Assembly (NCBI GenBank): GCA_964421085.1 | Contig: CAYQVO010000010.1 | Location: forward strand, 1 to 64,000 | From: CAYQVO01 sp964421085 | GTDB taxonomy: Bacteria > Bdellovibrionota_C > UBA2361 > CAYQVO01 | Direction of reading: 5' to 3' | DNA length: 64,000 bases | Shown: in pieces, positions 17,992-25,819 of the stretch | Numbering within the stretch: position 1 is the stretch's first letter | How the letters are laid out: the number at the start of each line of letters is the position of its first letter | The notes under the pieces: generated by a model | Seen by the model: the letters and a program-made list of their open reading frames with translations, nothing else | Told to the model about the DNA's origin: nothing | Database searches by the model: none | Made by a program: the position numbers and the translations under genes

Positions 17992-19183
17992 TGAACCATC
18001 CGACAAAGTTCTGGAAGCGGTTATTGACCCGCCTTCCCATTATTTCCGGGTCATTCACCAGCAGAACCATGCAGATCAGAACAACGGGCAGGAATATACC
18101 GTTCAGCACCTGGGACCAGAGCATGATCCGTATCAACGGGGCGCCGGGAATCAGAATAATGCCCATCGCAATCACGAGAAGCGCGGTATAAAGAGTATAA
18201 AACTGCGGCGCTTCTTTGAGACTCTTGTCGATACCCGCCTCGAACCCGAATGCTTCACACACATAAAAGGAAGCGGCGACCGGCAGGATGGTTGCCGAAA
18301 ATATGGATGCGACAAAAAGCCCAAACGCAAATATATGCCCCGCGAAATGTCCGGCGAAAGGCTCAAGAGACATGGCTGCGTCTTTCGCCTCATGAATGTG
18401 AATTCCGTGCACATTCAGCGTCGCAGCGCAGGAAACAATAATGAAGAAAGCGACAACAACCGTGGCTGCACATCCGATGACAACGTCGATAAGCGTGAAC
18501 CCGTAGTCCTCCTCTTTGAGGCCCTTTTCAATCACTGCGGACTGCATATAGAACTGCATCCAGGGAGCGATGGTGGTTCCGATTATTCCGATTACCATTG
18601 TGATGTAATCAAAATTGAACTGAATACTGGGGCGGACCATTTCATGAGCTATCTTTCCCCAGTCCGGATTTCCCATTATTGCCGAGATCACATAAGAGAG
18701 GAGAAATGCGCTGAAAACGAGAAATATACGCTCTGCAATCCGGTATGTGCCCTTCACGACGAGAAGCCATACAGCGAGTCCGGACAGGGGCACTGCTATG
18801 TATTTGCTCACCCCGAAAACTTCCATGCTTCCTGCAATGCCCGCAAACTCCGTAGTTGTGTTTCCAAGGTCGGCGATCAGGAGTCCGGCGAATATGAAAA
18901 AGGTCGCCTTAACGCCCGTATTTTCGCGGATAAGGTCGGCCAGCCCTTTTCCTGTAGTAAGACCCATCCTCGCGTTCATCTCCTGAACCACCAGGAGGAT
19001 TACCAGGCAGGGAATAAGAGTCCACAGCATCGAATAGCCGTATGCTGCTCCCGCAACAGAATACGTAGTGATGCCTCCGGCGTCGTTATCTACGCTTCCC
19101 GTGATGATCCCTGGCCCCAGGATGGCAAGAAAGACCGGAACATTGCGCCATAACTTGTGTCTTCGCAGCTTCTCCAGCTTCAT
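17933..19183 (-). CDS. Nramp-family divalent metal transporter (atypical metal site)
   Basis: A 416-residue membrane protein of the Nramp/SLC11 fold with about 11 hydrophobic segments. TM1 reads GPGIITGSVDNDAGGITTYS, where classical Nramp has DPGN. TM6 reads IGTTIAPWMQFYMQS, where the classical metal-binding Met-Pro-His is replaced by Ala-Pro-Trp. Loss of that Met is known from Nramp-related magnesium transporters, so Mg2+ or another hard cation is a plausible substrate. It is 16 bases downstream of a soluble PRC/MgtE_N/CBS protein, suggesting that its partner senses Mg2+. Its end overlaps the convergent HAD gene. Confidence 0.85.
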   Translation of the reverse strand: MKLEKLRRHKLWRNVPVFLAILGPGIITGSVDNDAGGITTYSVAGAAYGYSMLWTLIPCLVILLVVQEMNARMGLTTGKGLADLIRENTGVKATFFIFAGLLIADLGNTTTEFAGIAGSMEVFGVSKYIAVPLSGLAVWLLVVKGTYRIAERIFLVFSAFLLSYVISAIMGNPDWGKIAHEMVRPSIQFNFDYITMVIGIIGTTIAPWMQFYMQSAVIEKGLKEEDYGFTLIDVVIGCAATVVVAFFIIVSCAATLNVHGIHIHEAKDAAMSLEPFAGHFAGHIFAFGLFVASIFSATILPVAASFYVCEAFGFEAGIDKSLKEAPQFYTLYTALLVIAMGIILIPGAPLIRIMLWSQVLNGIFLPVVLICMVLLVNDPEIMGRRVNNRFQNFVGWFTIVSLTALCLMLIVLAAIR

Positions 19184-19199
19184 ACTGTGCAGGTTCCTG

Positions 19200-20459
19200 T
19201 CATTCGGCTCGCAGCAATGAGCGTCTCTTCGTCTTAATCAGGGTGGCGACCACATCGTCAATCAGGACGATGCCCAGCATTTTTGACGTCTTGTCCACGA
19301 CAGGAACCGCGAGAAGATTGTACTTGCTGATGATTTCGGCGAGTGAGTCTATCCTGTCATAGTCTTCGATTTTGACTATATGACGATCCATGATCGCTTC
19401 CAGCCGTGTCGAGGGATCGTTTGTCACCAGATCCCTCAGCGACACAGACGCGACAAGACTGCCGTTATCATCGAGAACATAGAGGTAATATACGGTATCA
19501 GCATCGGGTTTGAGCCTGCGAAGTTCCTGAACTGTTTCATCCACGGTCATGTTCTGATTGAAAGACAGGTAATCGGTGCTCATAAGCGCGCCGACTGTGT
19601 TTTCAGGGTAGACCAGAAGTTCCCGCACTTCCTGGGATGCTTCATGATCCATCTCCGACAGAAGCTCCTCGGCCTTTTCTTTGTCGAGGTCATCGAGAAT
19701 ATCGGCGGCCTCGTCTGCCGGCATCTTCTCGAGAACGTCCGCTGCTTTTTCCGCAGGAAGGCTTTCGATGACGTTGATCTGAGCCTCGCTCTCCAGTTCC
19801 TCGAGAACTTCCGCCGCGCTTTCTTCATCGAGAGAAGCAAAGATCTGCACCTGAGTGTGATGATCCAGTTCTTCGAGGATATCAGCGAGATCGGACGGAT
19901 GAAGCAGCGAGAGTTTGGACTGCGTCTTCGAAAGCTTCAGGCCTTCATGGGTCGGATTGATTGTGGCTATGTCATCCCAGAGTATAAGCTCGCCAGGGAG
20001 GTTCTTCCCGAAAACTCCGAGGATTCTTTCCACGGGCCGGGATATGGAAAGTCTCCTGAGAAGTCCTTCGAATCCTACATCGACAGCGACGATGTAGAGC
20101 CCGGTCGAAAGTGATGCAAGACGAAGATCGTTGACGCGCACCACTTTCCGCCCGTCAATATCGACGATCTGTTTGTCGAGTATATGCTTTGCCACATAAA
20201 GAGGCTTTGACCCTTCCTGCGTCGGCTCTTTTATGCGCCGGCATGTAATCACGCAGTCATCACCCTGTTTAGTGACGGCGATGCAGGAGAAATCTATGAG
20301 TATTGACTGCCATCCGAAACGGACCTTTATTGCTGTAACCTGGGGACGGATGGAGCTGGCGTCAACGACGAGGTCCTGGAGACGGCCCTTCACCTTCTGG
20401 GTTTCGAAGTGAACCTCGCTCCCCAGCATGTTGCTGAAATAAAAGGTGGAGATTGCCAT
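19200..20459 (-). CDS. Soluble PRC-barrel / MgtE N-domain / CBS-pair protein
   Basis: A 419-residue protein without membrane segments. The N-terminal 150 residues look PRC-barrel-like (VHFETQKVKGRLQDLVVDA). Residues about 185-285 are tandem MgtE_N helical repeats rich in acid residues (DLADILEELD, AAEVLEELESEA, AADVLEKMPADEAADILDDL). A pair of CBS domains completes it (GALMSTDYLSFNQNM and IMDRHIVKIEDYD). In MgtE these modules are the cytoplasmic Mg2+ sensor that gates the channel; here the channel domain is missing and the next gene is an Nramp-type transporter. I infer a two-gene transporter with a transplanted Mg2+ sensor. An alternative is a regulator with another partner. Confidence 0.85.
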   Translation of the reverse strand: MAISTFYFSNMLGSEVHFETQKVKGRLQDLVVDASSIRPQVTAIKVRFGWQSILIDFSCIAVTKQGDDCVITCRRIKEPTQEGSKPLYVAKHILDKQIVDIDGRKVVRVNDLRLASLSTGLYIVAVDVGFEGLLRRLSISRPVERILGVFGKNLPGELILWDDIATINPTHEGLKLSKTQSKLSLLHPSDLADILEELDHHTQVQIFASLDEESAAEVLEELESEAQINVIESLPAEKAADVLEKMPADEAADILDDLDKEKAEELLSEMDHEASQEVRELLVYPENTVGALMSTDYLSFNQNMTVDETVQELRRLKPDADTVYYLYVLDDNGSLVASVSLRDLVTNDPSTRLEAIMDRHIVKIEDYDRIDSLAEIISKYNLLAVPVVDKTSKMLGIVLIDDVVATLIKTKRRSLLRAE

Positions 20460-20563
20460 TCACAGCTCTCAAATTAATCGCACAAAAAGAGCGGATCTCT
20501 CCCCTCTTCTGTTCGTCGTCGTCTTCCATACTGTGTACGTTTTCGTCCTAAATGGGCAGAAAG

Positions 20564-22054
20564 TCAAGCAAACTCCAGCGAAACGAGTTCCCCCCTTTCA
20601 TTAACCGGAGGATTTTCGGGCAAAATGACATCGAAACTCGTGCCCCTGTCAACCTGGCTTGTAACCTCCACCCTTCCGCCATATGCCTGAACGATGCTCT
20701 TAACGACAAAAAGACCGAGACCGGAACCTGAGACATCGCTGTGTTTGTCAAGCCGTGAGAAGCGCTCGAAAATCCGCTGCACATCCGAAGGTTCCATTCC
20801 ACTGCCCGTGTCGCTTACTGAAATATGAACCCCGTCAGTTCCTCTAAAGGCTCTCACTGTGACCCTCCCGCCCGAAGGTGTGAATTTCAGCGCATTGCTC
20901 AAAAGATTCCCGATGACTCTTCCGATACCGGGCCGCTCAATCACAGCCGGGAAATCGTCGTCATTAGTCTCGTTTACAAGATCTACCTTTCTCGCAACCG
21001 CGATGCTTTCGTAATCGCCGAGCACATCCCGCACAAGAGCAGGAACGCTCTGCTTCACCGGCCTCAGGAGAAGACTTCCTTCCTGAATGCGCCGGGCGCT
21101 CAGGAATTCCTCGATAAGATTCAGAACGCCCTGGGCGGAGGAACCGATGCGCAGAATTATGTCCCGCTCCCGGCCGGGGGTCTGAAACTTCTTCTGAAGC
21201 AGGTCAACCGAAAGGGTAATTGAGCCGATGGGTCCTTTGAGATCATGCGTCGTAGTCGACAGTATTTCTCTTTGAAACCGCTCCTTCCTCCTTCTCTCCG
21301 TTATGTCACTTGCCCAGAGCACGCATTCACTTCTGCCGCTCTCTGCCTCATGACGAATTGCAGACAGGCTCGATTCAAAAGTCCTTTCAGGATCGGATTT
21401 CACGGTGAATTCCGTATGCCACACGGCGCCGGGATCAAGCTCTTTGTATTTTGATTCCAGCGCATCGATGAAATCGCCGGTCACACCGGGGGCGTTCGAA
21501 AACGAGCTTCTCAGGCTCCCGGGCGAACCGCCCATATACTGAACAAGCGCCTTGAACGATGAATTTGCATAGCTGATGGTTCCATCCTGCTGCACAACCG
21601 CAAGAGCATCAGCGCTGTTTTCAATGGCGATTCTCAAAAGCTCGAGCGAACGCGTCAGTTGCCGCTTTTCCCGCTCGAGCTCAAAAGTGGCAAAAAGCCT
21701 GGATAGCGAAAGCGTGAGAACATCTTTGAATTCAGTGGTGAAATTCTTCACTATGAAGTCCCGCGCGCCAAGTTTCAGGGCAGCTACAGCGTCTTCAAGC
21801 GCAGTGGAAGAAGTGAGAACGACGATTGGAGCATCGTTGCTCTTCGTGCGCAGTTTCTCTATGTGGCTTACTCCTGTGCTGTCGGGAAGCCTCAGGTCCG
21901 AGATGATAAGCTCAGGCTCGAACGTTTCAAGAACCTCGAGAGCTGCCTGCACAGTTTCGCAATGCCTTATGTCGCCCGCAATTCCGCGCATCGCGCGTTT
22001 TATCAGCATGGCATGGCTTGGATCGTCTTCGAGAAGGAGAACTGTATCGAACAT
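20564..22054 (-). CDS. Hybrid REC-PAS-histidine kinase
   Basis: A 496-residue signalling protein. A receiver domain comes first (LLEDDPSHAMLIKRAMRG, phospho-acceptor in LIISDLRLPDSTG, KNFT near its end). A PAS domain covers about residues 140-250 (AVVQQDGTISYANSSFKAL). A HisKA domain has the phospho-His in STTTHDLKGPIGSITLSVDLL, and an HATPase domain has N (NLLSNALKFTPSGG), G1 (SDTGSGMEPSDV) and G2 (GSGLGLFVVKSIV) boxes. The REC-first order suggests it is itself the output partner of another kinase. No membrane segment is seen, so it is cytoplasmic. No cognate regulator is adjacent. Confidence 0.92.
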   Translation of the reverse strand: MFDTVLLLEDDPSHAMLIKRAMRGIAGDIRHCETVQAALEVLETFEPELIISDLRLPDSTGVSHIEKLRTKSNDAPIVVLTSSTALEDAVAALKLGARDFIVKNFTTEFKDVLTLSLSRLFATFELEREKRQLTRSLELLRIAIENSADALAVVQQDGTISYANSSFKALVQYMGGSPGSLRSSFSNAPGVTGDFIDALESKYKELDPGAVWHTEFTVKSDPERTFESSLSAIRHEAESGRSECVLWASDITERRRKERFQREILSTTTHDLKGPIGSITLSVDLLQKKFQTPGRERDIILRIGSSAQGVLNLIEEFLSARRIQEGSLLLRPVKQSVPALVRDVLGDYESIAVARKVDLVNETNDDDFPAVIERPGIGRVIGNLLSNALKFTPSGGRVTVRAFRGTDGVHISVSDTGSGMEPSDVQRIFERFSRLDKHSDVSGSGLGLFVVKSIVQAYGGRVEVTSQVDRGTSFDVILPENPPVNERGELVSLEFA

Positions 22055-22214
22055 TGGCGGTCCGGAGAATTAATATCGAATGCTTTTATTATACCCTCCG
22101 CTTGCTCTTTGAGGTACTTACTATATTCTTAAGATACTTCGGCTGCGATTCACCTTCGCCGGCGCCATGCCGGCCAGGAAAGCGCGGTCCCTGAGTTTGA
22201 ACAAGGAAGAAGCA

Positions 22215-23678
22215 ATGGCCCCAGGGATTCTCATTGGAAAGTCGGCCTCTCAACTGTGCCTCCTTCCGGCAATGTCCAGCCGGCATGGACTTGTCGCAGG
22301 GGCGACCGGCACGGGCAAGACAGTTACACTGAAGGTGCTTGCCGAGGGATTCAGTTCAATCGGGGTTCCCGTCTTCCTCTCGGATGTCAAGGGAGACCTG
22401 GAGAGTATTTCAATGCCGGGGGCGGCAGATGAAAAGCTGAATGCCCGCATTCAGAAACTTGGGCTGCAGAACCCCGAGTTCAAGGGCTTTCCTGTCATAC
22501 TCTGGGATCTTTTCGGAGAGCGGGGACATCCCGTGCGTACGACCATATCCGAAATGGGTCCGCTGCTCCTCAGTCGGCTTCTTAATCTCAACGGCACTCA
22601 GAGCGGGGTCTTGCAGATCGTCTTCAAATTTGCCGACGACAATGGATTTCTGCTTCTTGATCTCAAAGATCTGAGAGCGATGCTGAGTCACGTCGCGGAG
22701 CATGCAGCGGAGATAAAGACTGAGTACGGCAATGTTTCTTCAGCCAGCATTGGCGCGATTCAACGCTCTCTTCTCGGTCTCGAAGAAGAAGGAGGGGGTG
22801 TTTTCTTCGGCGAACCTGCGCTCAATATCGACGATTTTCTTCAGACTGACACTGATGGACGCGGCTTTGTGAGCATTCTCAATGCCGTGAAGCTTCTTCA
22901 CCAGCCCCGCATCTATTCGACGTTTCTGTTGTGGCTGCTTTCCGAGCTCTTTGAGCACTTGCCCGAGGCAGGCGATCTCGAGAAGCCGAAACTCGTCTTT
23001 TTCTTCGATGAGGCGCATCTTCTCTTTGAAGATGCACCGAAGGTCCTTCTGGACAAGATTGAACAGGTAGTCAGGCTCGTCCGGTCCAGGGGCGTCGGAA
23101 TTTTCTTTGTCACACAGAGTCCTCTCGACATTTCTCCCGATGTTCTTGGGCAGCTGGGAAACCGCGTTCAGCACGCAATGAGAGCCTTTACGGAAAAAGA
23201 CCGAAAATCGCTCAAAGCGGCGGCTGATAACTTCAGGGCAAATGAAAAAGTCGATACGCTTGAAGCATTGACGCAGCTTGAAATTGGAGAGGCGCTTATG
23301 TCGCTTCTCGATGAGAAGGGCGCCCCTCTCCCTGTTGAGCGCGCGTTTATTCTGCCTCCGCAAAGCAGGATGGGAACACTGATGGATGACGAGCGATCGA
23401 AGCTGATAAAAGATTCTCTTGTGGCCGGCCACTACGAAAAATCTGTCGACCGCATATCTGCATTCGAGCTGCTGAAGGAGCGGACGGAAAGGAAGTCCGT
23501 CGAAACGGAAGATGCGGCGCCGGCGGCGGAGAAAAAACCTGTCAGGAGCGCCCCGAGACCCGGGAGACAGACGCCGATGGAAGCGGCAACCGTAAGCGCA
23601 GCGCGTGCTATCGGGGCACAGATTGGAAGGCACATAATACGGGGCCTTTTGGGGTCCATTCTAGGCGGAAGAAGATAA
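22215..23678 (+). CDS. HerA-like ATPase (DUF853, YjgR type)
   Basis: A 487-residue P-loop ATPase. Walker A is GATGTGKTVTLKVLAE; Walker B is PKLVFFFDEAHLLFED. The stretches LSDVKGDLESIS, VRTTISEMGPLLLSR and RSRGVGIFFVTQSPLDI are typical of the DUF853/YjgR branch of HerA/FtsK-like motors. The C-terminus is a basic linker plus SAARAIGAQIGRHIIRG and a glycine-rich tail ending GGRR. The biological role of YjgR-type proteins is not established. The start at 22215 is supported by AAGGA just upstream; the frame is open 16 codons earlier. Confidence 0.9.
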   Translation: MAPGILIGKSASQLCLLPAMSSRHGLVAGATGTGKTVTLKVLAEGFSSIGVPVFLSDVKGDLESISMPGAADEKLNARIQKLGLQNPEFKGFPVILWDLFGERGHPVRTTISEMGPLLLSRLLNLNGTQSGVLQIVFKFADDNGFLLLDLKDLRAMLSHVAEHAAEIKTEYGNVSSASIGAIQRSLLGLEEEGGGVFFGEPALNIDDFLQTDTDGRGFVSILNAVKLLHQPRIYSTFLLWLLSELFEHLPEAGDLEKPKLVFFFDEAHLLFEDAPKVLLDKIEQVVRLVRSRGVGIFFVTQSPLDISPDVLGQLGNRVQHAMRAFTEKDRKSLKAAADNFRANEKVDTLEALTQLEIGEALMSLLDEKGAPLPVERAFILPPQSRMGTLMDDERSKLIKDSLVAGHYEKSVDRISAFELLKERTERKSVETEDAAPAAEKKPVRSAPRPGRQTPMEAATVSAARAIGAQIGRHIIRGLLGSILGGRR

Positions 23679-23725
23679 ACAGGCGGCATTATTGCCCCTG
23701 CATACGTACAGCATGTACACTGGCA

Positions 23726-24049
23726 ATGCTCATGGAAATTGAAAAGCTGATCGAACTGGCCGAACATACGCTCGAGGAAGGGCTCGAACCGCCGGAGAAG
23801 CTTGCCCGCATTGAAAGTTATTTCGACGCATTCGAGCTTTTTGCACCGCGGCTGAAGGAGGAGAAATTCGAAGAAAATGAACTGAGGATTCTTCTGGCAA
23901 AGCATGAAGCCGTCATGAGAATGACATCTTCTTTCCGCGACGATACATCGAAGGAACTTCGCACCCTCAGAAAACGCGGCAGGGGAATAATTGCGTACAT
24001 GGATATTCTTCCGCGGAAAATAAGCATGATTACAAACAAGAAGGGATAA
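23726..24049 (+). CDS. Small helical protein of unknown function
   Basis: A 107-residue, highly charged and apparently all-helical protein (MEIEKLIELAEHTLEEGLEP, LKEEKFEENELRILLAKHEA). I do not recognise a family. It lies 47 bases after the HerA-like gene and four bases before lptE on the same strand, so the three could share a transcript. ATG 23726 or 23732 could serve as the start; neither has a strong ribosome site. Coding is supported by coherent amphipathic composition and position between two clear genes. Confidence 0.6.
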   Translation: MLMEIEKLIELAEHTLEEGLEPPEKLARIESYFDAFELFAPRLKEEKFEENELRILLAKHEAVMRMTSSFRDDTSKELRTLRKRGRGIIAYMDILPRKISMITNKKG

Positions 24050-24053
24050 GAAA

Positions 24054-24641
24054 ATGATGAGAATCTGGATCGCCGCTCTGCTCTGCTCAGTTCTTTCCGG
24101 ATGCGGATACACTTTTCAGGGGGGTGGAAGCGATCTTCCTCCCGACATAAAACGCGTCGCAATTCCTCTCGTTGAAAACAACTCGACTGAAACCGGACTT
24201 TCCTCTCTTGTGACTGAAGCATTGAGAGATCAATTTGAACGTTACGGCGTTCTTACCGTCGTGTCTGAGGATGAAAACCCTGACGCAGTGCTTTCAGCAA
24301 GAATCGTTTCCGTCAAGCGGCAGACCGGGACAATTACCGCGCAGACCGAATCCGCCCTGCAGCTCGATACAGTCCTCACTCTCAGCGCAGAGATTAAGAG
24401 GCCGAATGGCCAGCTTCTCTGGCAGGTTCCAGGAATGAAGATCAGTAAATCTACTGCCGCCGAAAAGGGAACTGTCGTAACATCGTCCGCCGCATTTGCC
24501 ACAAGCACGATGGGCGCGACTGATCTTGCACGAATCAGTGACCGTGAAGTCGCAAGAGGCCAGGAGCAGGGAGCCCTGGAAAATCTCGCCGAGGAAGCAG
24601 CGCGGAAGATTTATGAAGATGCGGTGACCCCTGATTTCTAA
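24054..24641 (+). CDS. lptE: LptE-like LPS-assembly lipoprotein
   Basis: A 195-residue lipoprotein. The signal peptide ends in the lipobox VLSGCGY, and the mature part opens TFQGGGSDLPPDIKRVAIP, typical of the LptE/RlpB family. LptE plugs the LptD barrel in the outer membrane and helps deliver lipopolysaccharide to the surface, so the gene implies a diderm envelope. The conserved pattern NNSTETGLSSLVTEALRDQF is also typical. Its stop (24639-24641) abuts, tail to tail, the true end of the response regulator-CRP gene on the other strand. Confidence 0.85.
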   Translation: MMRIWIAALLCSVLSGCGYTFQGGGSDLPPDIKRVAIPLVENNSTETGLSSLVTEALRDQFERYGVLTVVSEDENPDAVLSARIVSVKRQTGTITAQTESALQLDTVLTLSAEIKRPNGQLLWQVPGMKISKSTAAEKGTVVTSSAAFATSTMGATDLARISDREVARGQEQGALENLAEEAARKIYEDAVTPDF

Positions 24642-25819
24642 GACAGCATGTTCATCAGCTCATTTTCCCCGAGGATCCGCACCTTGCCCGCCTGTGAAAG
24701 ATCCACAATGCCGTCAGACTCCATACGATTGAGAATGCGGCTCACTGTCTCCGGCGAGGTTCCCGTCAGTTCTCCAAGTTCCTGCCGCGTCATTTCAAGT
24801 TCGAATACTTGTCCGGTATCCTTTTTGCCCGCCGCCTAGGCAAAGGTGCCTCGAAGCGCAAGAAGAGCGGATGCCACTCTGACTTCGACTTTATCGTGCG
24901 CAAGCGCCCGTGACAGGTCGTGGGCCTTCCGAAGACGCTCCAGCACCCGCTGAAAGAGTTCGCGGCTGACATCGGGGAAATTATCGGTAATGAACAGGAT
25001 TACCTCGCGTGGTATGAGGAGGATCCGTGTGAGTCCGTGAGCCCGCGCTGAAAACGGAAACGGAGCGTGCTCAAGAATCGCAAGGAGTCCGAACAGATCT
25101 GAAGGACCGAGAAGTTCAACGATCAGTTCCTTGCCCCCCGTGGATGTCTTGTAGACCGCAGCCCTTCCATCCATTACCAGAAAACCTGTTTTTCTCTCCT
25201 GCCCATCGTGAACAATGGTTTCATAGTTCTTAACCGTCTGAACCATGCTCACAGATGAGACGGCTAAGAGCATGTCGGGACCAAGTTCAGAGAATGGCGG
25301 AAGCGATTCAAGGTAGTTTCTGATCGTCGCCTGCATGGACACACTCGGCAGTGTGGCAGGACGGATCATCTTTACAAAGTCGGGAACCTGCGGGTGAGGC
25401 ACACGGAGTGTCTTGTCGGCCGCCTGACGTTCTATGTCCAGATTGAACCTGTGAAGGGCGAGTTCGACCACTGTCCGGAGCTCAGTCGGGCGGAAGGGCT
25501 TCAGGATATACCCGTACGGCTCCAGTACTTTTGCCCTGTCCAGAGTCGGCTTATCCGCAAATGCCGTGAGAAACACTACGGGAACGGAAAAACGCTGAGA
25601 AATACGGCTCGCAGCTTCGATGCCGTCGATTTCTCCTGCAAGATGGATGTCCATCAGCACGAGATCCGGCTGAGGCTCGAGTTTGTCCATGAGTTCAATC
25701 GCTTCTTCTCCCGAAGCTGTTTTCCCTGCGACATCATAGTTCAGAGAAAGGAGGGCCTCCTCGATATCCATGGCAATAATTGCTTCATCTTCAACCACCA
25801 ATATGTGCGGCTTTCTCAT
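24638..25819 (-). CDS. Response regulator fused to CRP/FNR sensor and HTH, interrupted by an in-frame TAG
   Basis: The first 327 codons encode a receiver domain (LVVEDEAIIAMDIEEALLSL, phospho-Asp in PDLVLMDIHLAGEIDG, FLTAFADK, GYILKPFRP) and a cyclic-nucleotide-binding-like sensor (about residues 165-290, with PPFSELGPDMLLAV and GLLAILEHAPFPFSAR). Codon 328 is TAG (24836-24838). The same frame then continues for 65 codons that encode the missing winged helix, including MTRQELGELTGTSPETVSRI and LNRMESDGIVDLS, to a stop at 24638-24640. So this is one gene with an internal amber codon: recent nonsense mutation, readthrough, or sequencing error. The helix ETVSR matches the FNR recognition helix. 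It overlaps the start-side kinase gene by 29 bases. Confidence 0.85.

Noticed and set aside
24648..24839. Plus-strand 63-codon frame after lptE
   Set aside because: It is the shadow of the CRP-type HTH domain encoded on the opposite strand.
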